A DNA stretch of 64,000 nucleotides from Clusia tigrina (taxonomy: Eukaryota > Arthropoda > Insecta > Diptera > Clusiidae): positions 130,593,810-130,657,809 of the forward strand of contig OV050032.1 in the NCBI GenBank assembly GCA_920105625.2. The letters are read 5' to 3'. Numbering within the stretch: position 1 is the stretch's first letter; the number at the start of each line of letters is the position of its first letter. Positions 9,967-20,752 of this stretch are shown here, in pieces. Position numbers and translations under genes: made by a program. Under the pieces are notes generated by a model that did no database searches, was not told the origin of the DNA, and worked only from the letters and a program-made list of their open reading frames with translations.

Positions 9967-11385
9967 ATGGACACAACAAAAAATAAAAACACAAACAAAA
10001 TTTCCGCGCATATCCCCTCAGGGACACGCAAAACCCTCGCTAGGCAAATGCCCACCAGCAACAACCCCGCCCTTGGTTCGAAGACAAGAAGCATAAGCAC
10101 TGCCACTTCAACAAGCACCACAGCTTCGGCTACTAAGCCACCCAAGAGCTCTTGGCTGTCCCCTGGCTCTTCAGCGGCTGATAAGGTATTGACTCACAAA
10201 CCAGCAGCAGTCGCTCCGCCTAAGCCCTCTTCAGCAAACACCTCGATATTGCCTCACAAGTCAATGGAAACTGCTCCCCGTACCGCACCTCAGGTGCACC
10301 TACCAACGTGAACCCGAGTACAAGGGCGTACAGGACACGTAGAGCGGCTTACCGTATTTTGACGAGACTCAATGCTACAGAAACTTTCTCAACTGTCAGT
10401 ATACGACAAGGGCAAGCTTGAGTGGGCAAAGGCACACGCTGATGTGCGTGTCCACTCCTCCACTGCACAAGCAGCCGGTAACCCCAAGAGGCAGAGATCA
10501 GCCGATCGCCCGGGCCAATCCACCCAAAGCATCCCTAAGAGCGTAAGGCTGGCTACCCCCAAGCCTAAGGTCTCGAAACCACTTAATGAGATGGGCTTAA
10601 GTCGACTCTGCCAATGCCGATGGGACCATTACTCCTGCCAATTGGAGACAGGTCGAAATGGCACTGTTACCAATTTTCGTTGAGGTTATGTCCCTCAACC
10701 ATTGGCCTTCACCCAGCTGTCGTGACGCGGGTGGTATTACGGACATATTCAGATCATATCTTCCTCGGAGCACCGCTCGGCGGATCTATATAAGGTAGCG
10801 ATCAATAGGGTAGGTGAGATCTGGCCTTTGGACCAGGTTCCCCAACGCCCTCGCTCCAAAACATGGCTTCCTGCCGAGCCCTTCGAGCCTGAGGCAATCT
10901 TAAAGATCCTCAAGCTCAGCAATATCTATCTTCCCACCGATGGCTGGAAGGTCGCGAAAGTTGGTGACCCCAAAGGTACTTTGCGTGAGGTCACCAACAT
11001 TTTGAACGAGCAATCCCTTGTTCCCATCAACTCCCGCGAGGGGGTGATTAATTATGGCTTTGGAGCCATCACTCTCCGCATCTACAAGTGCGATGCCCAA
11101 GCCCCCCAACAGCCTCCCCCAGCTGGTGGTGTCCCACAAGCCACTTCCAGTGAGCCTAGCAGCTCGGGCCCGGCTCTCACCCATTTGCCGGGTTGTGCCA
11201 ATGAGAGTATGTGCTCCGTAACAACCAGAAGCAGCCGCTTCTCCACTTCCGAACTGGTCGGAGCATTCTTCGACCACACGGACCCGGATGCGGCTGGTGG
11301 ATACATCTCTCCAATGTCCGAAGAGGAAGAGTTCAATTCCACCATAATCACTCTTCCAGACAATGCTGAATGTACTACAGATTAA
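9967..11385 (+). pseudogene. LINE ORF1 (gag-like, RNA-binding), interrupted
   Basis: The first ATG that suits the frame is at 9967 (MDTTKNKNTN...). A Ser/Thr/Pro-rich start runs to 10311. A shifted frame gives RILTRLNA and LEWAKAHADVRVHSS at 10372-10560. Another shift gives NADGTITPANWRQVE near 10610. The last piece, 10828-11385, has QRPRSKTWLPAEPFEPEAILKIL and NYGFGAITLRIYK. The two minus-strand LINEs at 14358-15792 and 48053-49304 carry the same (R)PRARxWIPAxPxxPE step, so these are homologous ORF1s. At least three frame disruptions are present. Confidence 0.7.
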
Positions 11386-11442
11386 CCTTCAGCATTCGAA
11401 AACTGCCTCGGCAGCCCTGCTTCTCCGCCTCTCGGATGTAGG
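11363..11442 (+). pseudogene. LINE ORF2 start, cut by insertion
   Basis: ATG at 11363 opens a frame reading LQINLQHSKTASAALLLRL, the standard start of an apurinic-type endonuclease domain in this LINE group (INLxHSKxAxxxLxxxL). It stays open up to the target duplication at 11436-11442. The same frame resumes after 16219 with ILVQEPW, the next conserved endonuclease step. Confidence 0.75.
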
Positions 11443-11485
11443 TTAGGTTAGGTTAATGTGGCAGCCAGTCCAAGGACCAGCTCAC

Positions 11486-12388
11486 TCAGACCACCATGGG
11501 TCCATTGTGATACCACCGCGCCACAACGCACCTCCGATTCACTCGTCGAACCCTTATAAAGCGCAGGATTTGTTTGATCTTGGCGCTAGACACCTCTGTA
11601 AGAGAGCTAAAAGCGTATTTACCTAAAGAGCCCGCTCTGCTTCCAGCCAGAGCGGGGCAACTACAGAAGAGATGTTCCACAGTCTCCTCCTCCTCATCCC
11701 CACAGCTTCTGCAGTATTCATGAGAGAATACTCCCAGCCTGAGAGCATGTCTGCCGAAAATCCAGTGACCAGTTATACATGCCACGACCTTAGAGATATT
11801 CTCTCTCGGCAGGGCAAGCAAGTCTCTAGTTTTCCTTCTATTAAGTTCCGGCCATATTAGCCTAGTCGTTAAGCAAGTGCCCTATTGTGTCCAAGATCCA
11901 TTGGTCTCACATACGACCCTATCCTTCAACATCAGTTTACAGGTGGATATTGTTATTCCAATCTCACATATGTCCGTGCCTAAAAGAAGGTTGGTACCCC
12001 GTCTGGCTAAGTCATCAGCCCTACAGTTCCCCTCAATATCCCTATGCCCCGGAACCCATATAAGGCGTACCTTCAAAACGGTACTGATATCATTTAGGGC
12101 TGCTCGGCAGTCCTGAGCAACCTTTGATTTCAGTGCCACCGAATTCATTGACAAAATGGCCGCCTGGCTATCCGAGTAGATATTTATAATATTTTTTGTT
12201 ACGGCATATCTATTTAAATAGACTGCTACCTCCTTTATGGCTAGGACCTCTGCTTGATAAACACAGTGGTCGGGGAGGCGGAAAGAAAGTTCCAGTCCCA
12301 GTTCTTGTGAGAAAACTCCAAAACCGACTCTATGGTCAAGTTTGAATCCGTCAGTGTAGAAATTAAGTTCCCCCCTTCTCCATGGCAT
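11486..12388 (-). pseudogene. Inner LINE ORF2: RNase H and C-terminal knuckle
   Basis: The frame at 11882-12388 reads FYTDGFKLDHRVGFGVF, then VYQAEVLAIKEVAVYL (the catalytic Glu is present here), IYSDSQAAILSM and WVPGHRDIEGNCRADDLAR. A frame change leads to 11486-11821 with CITGHWIFGRHALRLG and the knuckle YCRSCGDEEEETVEHLFCSC. The TDG-S motif has become TDGFK. Order and motifs match the copy at 7044-7901. Confidence 0.8.
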
Positions 12389-12572
12389 TGGTGTCTGCCA
12401 CTCTCTTCTAGACGGAATGTATGTCTGGGAGTGCCTATCGCAGTTGATATTAGATATAGAGTGGTCAATGTGTTGGATAGAACTAATCCAGGTATGCGCA
12501 ATAGTCGAGTGACCAATCTGCCGATCATGCCATAACGCCGCACATTTCAGCCTTAGTGCTGATGTGGCAGCC

Positions 12573-13557
12573 TTAGTGCTGATGTACCAGCTCTAATGTA
12601 GGTAGGTTGAGTATTACTTCTAAAGCTTTAGTAGGCGTGGTCCTTAAAGCACCAGAGATGCATAAAAAAGCCGTTCTTTGGACCTTGCTCAGAAGCTTCA
12701 AATAGCTTTGTTTCTGAGTGGCTGGCATATAGCAATATGGGTCTGAACACGGAAATGTATAGCCAGTGCATAATTCGTGGGGATAGCCCCCACCTGATTC
12801 CGACCGGTTTTTTACATGTGTACAAAGCAATATTGGCCTTCCTGACTCTTTCATCAATATTGGGTTTCCAGTTAAGTTTTCTATCTAGTACTAGTCCGGA
12901 ATTTCCACACCTTTGTATGTTAGCGGGGAGACCTCAGGAGATCTATTTTTCTTAGAAAAGAGGATTAATTCCATTTTATCAGGGTTTAATCCTAATCCCC
13001 TTCTTCCCGTCCAACCAGTAAGCGTGTCCATGCTAAAGCGCAAAATATCCATAAGAATGTTTGGGCGTAATTATTTCCCGTGATTGTTGCAGTTCAGATG
13101 GATAAATTCCATCCGGACCCGGAGATTTACGAGTGTATGGACCAAAGGTGTTAATGGCCCACTCAACTTTCTCAACTGTAACTATCGCATTCCCAATCTC
13201 AGACTGCCTGCCCCTAGATGTCGAGTTAATACCTTCCACTGTGCTACTGCCTGGAAAATGCGTATCTAAGAGAAGAGCCAAAGATTCCTCGCTCGATTCG
13301 CTCCACACATCACCCGGACCTTTAAGGTAGGCCAGGTTGTGTGGTGTCATTGCAAGGATTCTTCTTAGTATAGCTGCTTCCGATGTTTCTTCCACATTCC
13401 TACAATAGTTTTGCCAGGACTGTCGCTGCGCAGTTCTGGTTGCTTTCTTGTATATTTTTAGCTCAGCTTTGGAGGCTTCCCAGTCCGCGGGCAGACCCGA
13501 AGTTTTAGCCCTGTTAAATAGCCGCCTGTTGGACTTCCGGAGAAGGCCTAGATCCAT
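12573..13557 (-). pseudogene. Inner LINE ORF2: RT fingers and thumb, core deleted
   Basis: 13033-13557 carries the linker and fingers step (YTRKSPGPDGIYPSEL). At about 13030 the frame jumps to sequence reading LGLNPDKMELILFS near 12960-13010, which in relatives lies after the YADD motif. So the palm with the catalytic Asp pair is missing. 12573-12857 is the thumb (RTAFLCISGALRTTPTKALEVIL near the low end). An internal deletion of several hundred bases is the simplest reading. Confidence 0.7.
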
Positions 13558-13838
13558 TGATCACCAAGGTGGTTTGTCCTTGCCTCTCAGTTTTACAACC
13601 GGGCACCCGGCTGTCAGTGAACTATTTGGGCCGGGGTTACCTGATTGATCAGCTCGTCTAATTCCACAGGGTCTGTGGGATCAGACGGGGGATTTATTGG
13701 CAGCGAGGCCCTGAGAGTTTTCCTATACTTCCCCCAGTCCGTTCTCCATATAATTCTAAAGGTCTTAACTGGAGATACTGGGAAGTTCACTTCGTATTCT
13801 ATATAGCGATGGTAAGAGTATTAATTTTCATTCGACAC

Positions 13839-14330
13839 TCAACATCTTTTTATATTGTTAGCGAAGTTTTCGAAGGTCAGGGTAATATCTAACACTTCCC
13901 TTCTATTTTGTGTTATAAACGTCGGCTCTGAGCCTAAATTTACGACACTAAGCTTATTCTCTATAATGAAGTCTAAAACTGACTCGTCTCTTGCGTTAGT
14001 ATTCGAACTTCCCCACAATGTGTTGTGTGCGTTTACGTCATTGGAGACAACCAAGTTCCTTTTGGCTGCGGCTGCCTCCATGACCAATGTCCGAACCTCC
14101 TCCGGTGGAGCGTCCTTGTCGTGAGGCATATATGCGGAGGCTACCCAGAGACTGCTATTTTGCAGCTCAATGCTTGCCGCCACCGTATCGCCATTACTTA
14201 ACTGTGGGAGCAAAAAGATGTTAATGTTATCCTTTGCAACTATACAAGCACGAGACGAGAAGCCTCTCATCTTCAAACCGCAGATTTTGTTGCCGCATAT
14301 CCACGGCTCTCAAAACCACCGGAACCCAGG
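13839..14330 (-). pseudogene. Inner LINE ORF2: endonuclease domain
   Basis: The frame at 13839-14276 reads LWVASAYMPHDKDAPPEEV, SNDVNAHNTLWGSSNTNARD (the DxNAH..WGS catalytic step; here NDVNAH) and NREVLDITLTFENF-like sequence near 13880. An EPWICG step lies just upstream at about 14295-14315, and a KLASANL-like ORF2 start near 14350. The piece between them looks deleted. The domain nicks the genomic target in active LINEs. The stretch 13558-13838 is degraded linker with no clear motif. Confidence 0.7.
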
Positions 14331-14357
14331 CGGACCATCAAGTTCGCAGAGGCGAGT

Positions 14358-15792
14358 TTACAATGGTGGAGGTTGATTTGTATCAGCTTCATACGAATCT
14401 GTGCTTCTTACCTCCACCATCGTAACGTCCGCGTCCTCCTCTTCTTCGGTGTAGTCAAGAAGGTCGTCCTCCTCAAAGAGCTCCCCGACCCTGGTCAGCT
14501 GCTCTGAATCGGTCGACCTTTGGTTGCTGGACAACCCTTCTTCACCACCACCAGCCTCGCTAGCCTTGTCACCCTCTATCTCCTCCGGTTCCAAAACTTG
14601 CTCGTCGCTGCGGTAGATCCGAACGGTCGCGTCAACGAACCCGAACCTGATTACCCCATTTCTCTCTGCCATTGGAGCAAGGGACTCAGCGTTGAGTAAT
14701 AGCAACACCTGCCTCCTACCTTCCACTGGCTCCTCGAGTTTCGCTACCTTCCAGTTATGGGTTGGCAGCTCTCTGTTTCACGATCTAAAGATCGCCTCTA
14801 TTCTCTCCGGTTCATCTGGCTTAGCCGGGATCCAGACCCGGGCTCTGGGTCTGCTGGGAACTTCTTCCCTGCTGACGGCCTCTAGCTTGGCTCCCGGCCA
14901 GATCTCGCGAATCTTGCTTACCGCGATCTTGTAAAGGTTGGCTGACCTGCTGTCATCGCATGCGATAAGTTTGGCCCTGCCCTGATACAAGCCCGCATCA
15001 TGACAGAAAGGGGGGGGTCCAGGGTTTTCCTCTAAGACTTGGAGGTAGACTTCGGCAATCCCTTGCTCCACCCACCTCCACTTCTCTTTGGGTATGACCC
15101 CTTCCTCCTCCTTCCGGTCAATGATGGCCAGCATCTCACCCCCACCTTTCACAACGTCGCTGTAGGATGGGTATTTCTGGCCGCCGACTTTTTGTCTTTT
15201 AGCGACCTCACCCGCCTCTTCAGCCGAACGGTGTCTTTTTGGGGCCGTACCCGCCGGTTTGCCCAAGTCGGATAGCACCCCCCTTGCCCACTCTACCGAT
15301 TTGGCCTGCTCCTCAGTGAGCTGGTCTGTGGGTAGAGTCTCATATTTGGCCATGACCCTCATCCTTCCTATCATAATAGGCCTGCTTAGACGGACGGACG
15401 TGTTTAAACGAACCCCCCTGGCCTACCCCAGCAACCTTCTTTGAGCTGCTGGGCCCCTCTACTGTCTGCTCCCGATAGATCCCCGGGGTCGCCCCCCGCC
15501 CCCTGACCGCAGTCAGCGTTTGGATTTTTACCACCTTCTCCGGGTTTCTTCCTTCAGCACCCCTCTGAAAGAGACGAGAGCCCGGTTTTACCAAGCCTCC
15601 CCGTCCCCTACTACCAGCACTCGTGCTAGGATCAGCCCTAACGCTTAAGCCCCTTCTGCCTCCTGCTGCTATCGATCTGTCTGCCACCCTTATATTAGCG
15701 GTAGACAGGATCGCCTCTGTCGGTTTTTTGGGAGGACCGCCCTCCTTTGGTTTTGAAGTTTTAAATTGATTGAATGACATATGTGGTCCCAC
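14358..15792 (-). pseudogene. Inner LINE ORF1
   Basis: Three pieces: 15340-15792 (basic, Gly/Ser-rich start), 14778-15374 (PTDQLTEEQAKSVEWARG..., VEQGIAEVYLQVLEENPG, RAKLIACDDSRSANLYK, SRPRARVWIPAKPDEPE) and 14358-14726 (acidic tail). The first pair is separated by a frameshift near 15360. The second pair is in one frame, split by a single TGA near 14775. Homologous to 9967-11385. A glycine-poor acidic C-terminus precedes ORF2. The RNA-binding role is known for the family, not shown here. Confidence 0.72.
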
Positions 15793-16212
15793 GAGTATCG
15801 GACAAGATAGGTCCGCTCGCGCAGAGGTCCGTGTGCGCGAGTAAGGCTAGATAGAGCCGGAGGATGCCAAGTATCCGGAGCACTCCGTTAGAGACTGGGC
15901 TATTTTTTGACCTGAGTCCCCAGCCAGGCTGAGCATCGACACGGGTCGTATGACATCTTACTCCATCCCAGAGGTTTTTTATAGAGGTTTGCTCCTCCAC
16001 GCCCTGTGTCCGGGGAGGTGTTTATTGACTCCTCAGTCTATATCCGTAATGTTCTGTTATAAATAGCAGGGTTACCTCGGGCAGGATGTGACTCTTCGCC
16101 ACGGCGGAATAGAGGCTAATGTTCCTAGAACTATAATCGCATATTCCCATCCTGCGAAAATTTACGTTTCATCGAAACTTACGCTTCAACGAAAACTGAC
16201 GCTTCAACCCCA
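15793..16212 (-). other. 5' leader of the inner LINE
   Basis: Non-coding, GC-richer than its AT-rich neighbours. It runs from ORF1 to the junction at 16212. Short direct repeats (ACGCTTCAACGAAA / ACGCTTCAACCCC) lie at 16165-16210. Leaders of LINEs hold an internal promoter; I see no motif that proves one here. Confidence 0.5.
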
Positions 16213-16220
16213 ATGTAGGG

Positions 16221-17305
16221 GAAGAGCTCATTCTCGTCCAAGAACCTTGGGTCGTAAATGACCGGGTTTCTGGACTCAGTGCATACGTATATCGTATGGT
16301 ATACGAATATATCGAGGATCAAGGTAAACCAAGATCCTGCATTCAGGTAAAAAACTGTGTTAATGCTCTTTTACTCCCTAGATTCAGTGACAAAGACAAT
16401 ATTGCCATGGTCATTGAAATGGGTCCACGGACCTTCTGGATCTCCTCTAACTACATGGCTCATGACTATGGCGACTCTCCGCCACCAGACATACTAAAGC
16501 AAATGGTTGCGTTAGCCCACCAGAAACAGATTCCGGTAATTATCGGCTCCGATGCCAATGCCCATCACGAAATATGGGGCAGCTCCGGCACAAACGATCG
16601 AGGTGAGTGTCTTTTCGACTCTATCATTTTAAATAACTTAGGCATTGCTAACCGGGGAAATGAGACGACCTTCCTTACATCCGTCAGGAAGGAAGTGCTC
16701 GACATCACCCTCGTCAGCGATAACTACTCCAATATGATAAGCAGTTGGTTCGTATCACAGGAATGCTCCTTTTCGGACCACTGCTATATCACCTTTGACA
16801 TTGACCCGAGGGAGACTACAGACAATACAGGATCTCTTAAACCAATCAATAGAAAAAACACGAACTGGCCTCTTTTCCGCCTCAAACTGGGGTCATGCTT
16901 AGCAAGGACTCCCCCCATTATCCACAACTGTCCCGACATTGATCGGGCGGTCGACGATCTAACCACAGCTTTTAAAAAAGCCACTCATATTTCTTGCATC
17001 AATCCCGAACGCCGGGGCAAACCTAAACCTCCGTGGTGGAACTCGGAAACTGCAAGTCTTCGCAAAACTTGCTAAAGTTACGGCTGATTGGGCCCCTTTC
17101 AAAAATAAACAAAAAGAGTTTAAATACGCCATTAGGCGAGGGAAACGAGCGTCATGGAGGGAATTTTGGGAAAGCACTGAATCGACGTCCGAGGCTAGCC
17201 GTCTTCGAAAAATTATCCACTCCTCTAACAAAGCCCTTGACTGTATCCAAAAACCAGATGGCAGCTGGACTCACTCAAGCGCCGAAACCCTTGATTTCCT
17301 ACTAG
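16221..17305 (+). pseudogene. Split LINE ORF2: endonuclease and linker
   Basis: In-frame with the ORF2 start across the insertion: ILVQEPWVVNDRVSGLSAY, then FWISSNYMAHDYGDSPPPD, GSDANAHHEIWGSSGTNDRG (catalytic DANAH and WGSS), KEVLDITLVSDNY and SFSDHCYITFDI (the SDH step). All expected endonuclease motifs are visible. The frame breaks at about 17050, where PPWWNSE switches into the frame 17033-17305. The linker then carries further shifts. Confidence 0.82.
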
Positions 17306-17393
17306 ACACCCACTTCCCAGGGAGTTTAGCCTCAGCGGATGAAGCACTCAACCAGGTGGAAAGGTTTCCCATGATACCCTACCCACATTACAA

Positions 17394-18620
17394 GTGACAA
17401 AAAGTCACCTTGAGTGGTCCATTCAAACCTTTAAGCCATACAAGTCCCCCGGACCGGACGGCGTCATTCCTGCCGATATCCAAAATGGGGAAGAGATTAT
17501 CCTTCCATGGCTGCTACAAATATATAATGCAAGCCTCAGATTGCAATATATTCCCTTACGCTGGCGCACGGCTCGGGTCGTCTTCATACCAAAAGTTGGG
17601 AAGGCCTCGCACACCAAACCTAAGGATTACAGACCCATAAGTCTAACATCCTTTCTTCTTAAGGTTCTAGAAAGAACTTTGACCTACATATCAGGACATC
17701 GATCAACCCTTCTCTTCTCTCTGTATCTCAACACGCTTACATTAAAGGCAAATCGGTTGAAACAGCACTTCATTCTCTCATTTGACAAATCCTTGGCGTA
17801 CAAGGATTTCACACTTGCCATATTTCTGGACATCGACGGAGCATTCAATAATGTATGCCCCAACGTTGTCATTTCCGCATTCTATAACTTTAACCTAAAT
17901 TCAGGCCTTCTTAAATTTATAGAGCTTCTACTAAACTCTATAATCATCACTTCCACGATCGGCAGTGCCCAATCCAGGAGGGTGGTTAACAGGGGCACGC
18001 CACAAAGGGGTGTTTTATCACCCCTCCTCTGGAACCTGGCAGTTAACACACTACTGGTGAGATTGGAATCTACTGAATGCAAAGTGATAGCCTATGCGGA
18101 CGACAAAGCAATCGCGGCATCCAGAAAATTCTCCCAAACACTTTCCGAAAAACTTAACTATTCACTCTCTATTGTGTCGAACTGGTGTCGCGAATTCGAG
18201 CTTGGGGTTAACCCATCCAAAACTGAGACTATGCTTTTCACTAGGAAGTACAAAATGCCAAAGTTTACAATGCCTAGTCTAAACGGCACTCCGCTCTCTT
18301 TGAGCACACACGTTAAGTACTTAGGCCTGATTCTCGACCCAAAGCTTAATTGGAAAGCCAATCTAGCTGAGAGGGCACGCAAGGCAACATGCGCTATATG
18401 CTGATGTAAAAAAGCAGTTGGTGCACGATGGGGACTTCGTCCTCGAGTCGTGATCTGGCTCTACACGGCCATCGTTGAACCAAACCTGTAATACGGGTCG
18501 GTCTTCTGGTGGCCAGCTCTCGAAAAAGCCGGTAATATCAAACCCCTCGATAAAATCAGAAGATCCATTGCTCTACTGATCACTGGCGCTCTTCGTAGTA
18601 CACCTACGAAAGCCCTTTTT
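17394..18620 (+). pseudogene. Split LINE ORF2: reverse transcriptase
   Basis: 17394-18404 is open: YKSPGPDGVIPADI, WRTARVVFIPKVGK, FKPKDYRPISLTSF-like near 17620, FLDIDGAFNNVCP (first palm Asp), RGTPQRGVLSPLLWNL, VIAYADDKAIAAS (catalytic pair) and VKYLGLILDPKLNW. A TGA at 18402-18404 ends it. The same frame is interrupted again by a TAA at 18488-18490. Both stops have exact counterparts in the minus-strand copy at 6866-8846. A deletion or shift near 17690 removes a few residues. Confidence 0.82.
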
Positions 18621-18623
18621 GCA

Positions 18624-19723
18624 ATGCTGTACTTGCTCCCCGAGGGGATCCTGATTAAGCAACAAGCCAAGCTGACAGCGATTAGACTTAACGCTCTTTC
18701 GCACTGGCGCATAACCCTGACAGGCCATGCTTCAATTCGGAATCAGGATCCACCTGTCGCCAACTTTATCGATTATATGTCGGTCTATCCCGATTTGAAC
18801 AGGGAATTCGACCTCACTATTCCAAGTCGAAGCGACTGGACCTCAGAAAACCGAATCGTCGGTGAAACAGTACGAAATTTATACCGACGGTTCCAAGCTT
18901 GGAGGTAGAGTCGGCAGCGGTATTTATTCCCACAAGCTGGACTTAAACATCTCCCTACACCTCCCAGACCATTGCAGCGTTTCTCAAGCTGATGTCATGT
19001 CCATTTACCACGCAGACAAATGGATGCTGAGTAGTGATATCGGCGCAGTTGACGTATCTATCTTCTCAGACTGCCAGGCCGCCATTAAATCTCTTTTTGG
19101 CTCCACGGCCACATCAAGACTAGTTCATTAATGTCGAACATCTTTAAATGAGCTCGCAAGTTACTCTCGGGTGCACCTAGTCTGGGTTCCCGGACACAGC
19201 GAAATCCCGGGAAACTGCGAGGCGGACGAGCTTGCCAAGGCAGGCACGCTAATGCACGACATTCACCCCTCTGTAAACATCGGCATTCCACTGGCAAAAG
19301 CCAAGCTCGAAATCAAACGGAAATATCTGGCTGACGCCTACAAATCCTGGGCTAACGAGGAATCCTGCCTAACGGCTAGACTAACTTGGGACTAGCTAAA
19401 TGGACAAAAACAGAACCAATCAACTTCTTCGACTTGATCGCGTATCACTGTCGACAACTGTGTCGGTTTTGACCGGCCACTGCATAATGGGACAGCACGC
19501 AGAAAGACTGGGCCTACCCTCAAATGACTTTTGCCGAGGCTGTGACTCCGAGGAGGAGGACGAGACGGTTTTCCACCTCTTATGCCACTGTCCATCTTTG
19601 ATCAGAAGAAGAATTCGCACCTTTGGTGCCCCATTTCTTACAAGCCTGACAGAGCTGTCAGCCATTAATATTAGGGAGATAGCGAGGTTCACCAAAGGAT
19701 CTGGATGGTTTCCTGCAACATGA
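18624..19723 (+). pseudogene. Split LINE ORF2: RT end, RNase H and knuckle
   Basis: Pieces at 18624-18908, 18862-19131, 19171-19395 and 19400-19723 together match 7044-8139. They read IYTDGSKLGGRVGSGIY, SVSQADVMSIYHADKW (Asp in place of the usual Glu, as in the other copy), IFSDCQAAIKSL, WVPGHSEIPGNCEADELAK and the knuckle FCRGCDSEEEDETVFHLLCHC. Extra stops, for example TAA at 19129-19131 and TAG near 19393, are private to this copy. Confidence 0.8.
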
Positions 19724-19916
19724 CGCGGGAGTCGTGCCTTTCCTGAAGCTGTCCTTGCGCAGACAATCACCATCCCAAGTAAGGGAACTTGTTAGTCAGT
19801 GCTTGAACGGCGCCACACCGTGGTATCACAATGGGCTCAAGTACGCTTTTGGCAAACTGGGCGGCCACTCCTACCTACCTACCTACCTACATAGTTGGTT
19901 TGAGTAATTTGTTTAA

Positions 19917-20752
19917 TTCATTTCATTTTATTGATGTATTTACTAATGAACAGTAACAACAAAAAAACTAATATCAAAATTAAGAAACAAAAAGCAGGTG
20001 GTTTCAAGTTTGGACTCTGAGCTGCCGTATCTATCACTTTTTTGTAATTATTAAGAACCCACATCCTTACCATATGCGCCTAATGTTTTGGGTCATTACC
20101 TTTTTAAAATTTTAATTGCAAGATTGTTATCATCATTGAACCCATAATGAACTGCGCTGTTTACCAAATAACGTTTGAAAATATCCAAATATTGTTTTGC
20201 ATCAAATTTATTCTCTATGAAATCTAGTTCTCCTACTCCTTTACTGGATATGCACCCCGATACCATGATAGAAAGTTTGCCGAATTTAAATATTGGGATA
20301 TAAAACAATTTTTCGATTTTCCAATACTTTTAACGGTTGTCGCCACACTCTATTAGGCCCACCAATATAGTAAAGCATGATTTTGGTCTCATCGCAAAAT
20401 ATAGCGTCATCTTAATAGTTATTCGGTTTGACAAAGTAAATCCTAGCGAAGGACACACGCTTTTCAATGAATTGTGTTGAAAGCATGGGTTTTTTTGAGC
20501 AACACTTGACATATACTAGTACTTTATCAGGAGTTACCTTACTGTTTCGTAGGCAACCGCAAGATCACATTCTTCTGTTGGTTCTCGTAGAAATGGCGGG
20601 ATTTTCTTTCTCATTCTCATAACGGTAAATGCATTGCGCAGCTAAATTAGTTCCACCAGCAAATTTGTTTACTATTTTTGTTTTTGTTGTTTTTTATATC
20701 TTAATTTAAATATTTCTTTTTTTTATAACTGTTCATTGATGAAATGAAATGA
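19917..20752 (-). mobile_element. Tc1-like DNA transposon fragment with partial inverted ends
   Basis: The transposase remnant at 20096-20512 is flanked by ATTCATTTCATTTTATTGATG at 19917 and its approximate inverse CATTGATGAAATGAAATGAAT ending near 20752; each side also carries an ACTGTTCAT/ATGAACAGT step. I read these as degraded terminal inverted repeats. A TA duplication was not established. The piece starts just after the LINE tail at 19891. Confidence 0.5.
20096..20512 (-). pseudogene. Tc1-like transposase, C-terminal half
   Basis: The minus strand at 20330-20512 includes IKMTLYFAMRPKSCFTILVG, a frameshifted form of the IxxxDEtKxxLxxxxG step, so the first catalytic Asp is in a shifted frame. 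20096-20308 reads FGKLSIMVSGCISSKGVGEL and FIENKFDAKQYLDIFKRYL, the conserved MVWGxxSxxGxGxLxxI and NxxxYxxILxxxL steps. The N-terminal DNA-binding half and the last catalytic Asp are not seen. Dead. Confidence 0.72.

Larger units (their letters stand above)
9700..11442 (+). mobile_element. Split RNase H-type LINE, 5' half (leader, ORF1, start of ORF2)
   Basis: This is the first half of a plus-strand LINE whose second half resumes at 16213. It holds ORF1 (9967-11385) and the first ~26 codons of ORF2 (ATG at 11363, overlapping the end of ORF1 by 23 bases in another frame). It ends in GATGTAGG at 11435-11442. The minus-strand LINE inserted here begins immediately with its TTAGG tail. The left boundary near 9700 is an estimate. 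Confidence 0.75.
11443..16212 (-). mobile_element. RNase H-type LINE inserted inside another LINE
   Basis: The 3' end on the minus strand is (CCTAA)n, seen as TTAGGTTAGGTTA at 11443-11455. The 5' end is at 16212, in a leader with repeated ACGCTTCAAC/ACGAAA motifs (16165-16210). ATGTAGG occurs at both junctions (11436-11442 and 16213-16219), which fits a target-site duplication. The element is 4.77 kb and keeps its ORF1-then-ORF2 order. It has lost the centre of RT by internal deletion and has several stops. Confidence 0.82.
16213..19891 (+). mobile_element. Split RNase H-type LINE, 3' half (most of ORF2 and tail)
   Basis: Starts with the second copy of the target duplication, ATGTAGG at 16213-16219, and continues ORF2 in the frame left off at 11442. 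It runs through endonuclease, RT, RNase H and knuckle to a 3' untranslated part and a (CTAC)n tail at about 19877-19891. The last 2 kb (17908-19891) is an inverted near-identical partner of 6866-8846. Confidence 0.82.

Noticed and set aside
11436..11455. TTAGG repeats as telomere-like sequence
   Set aside because: Only about three units, at the exact 3' end of a LINE in the expected orientation; a LINE tail.
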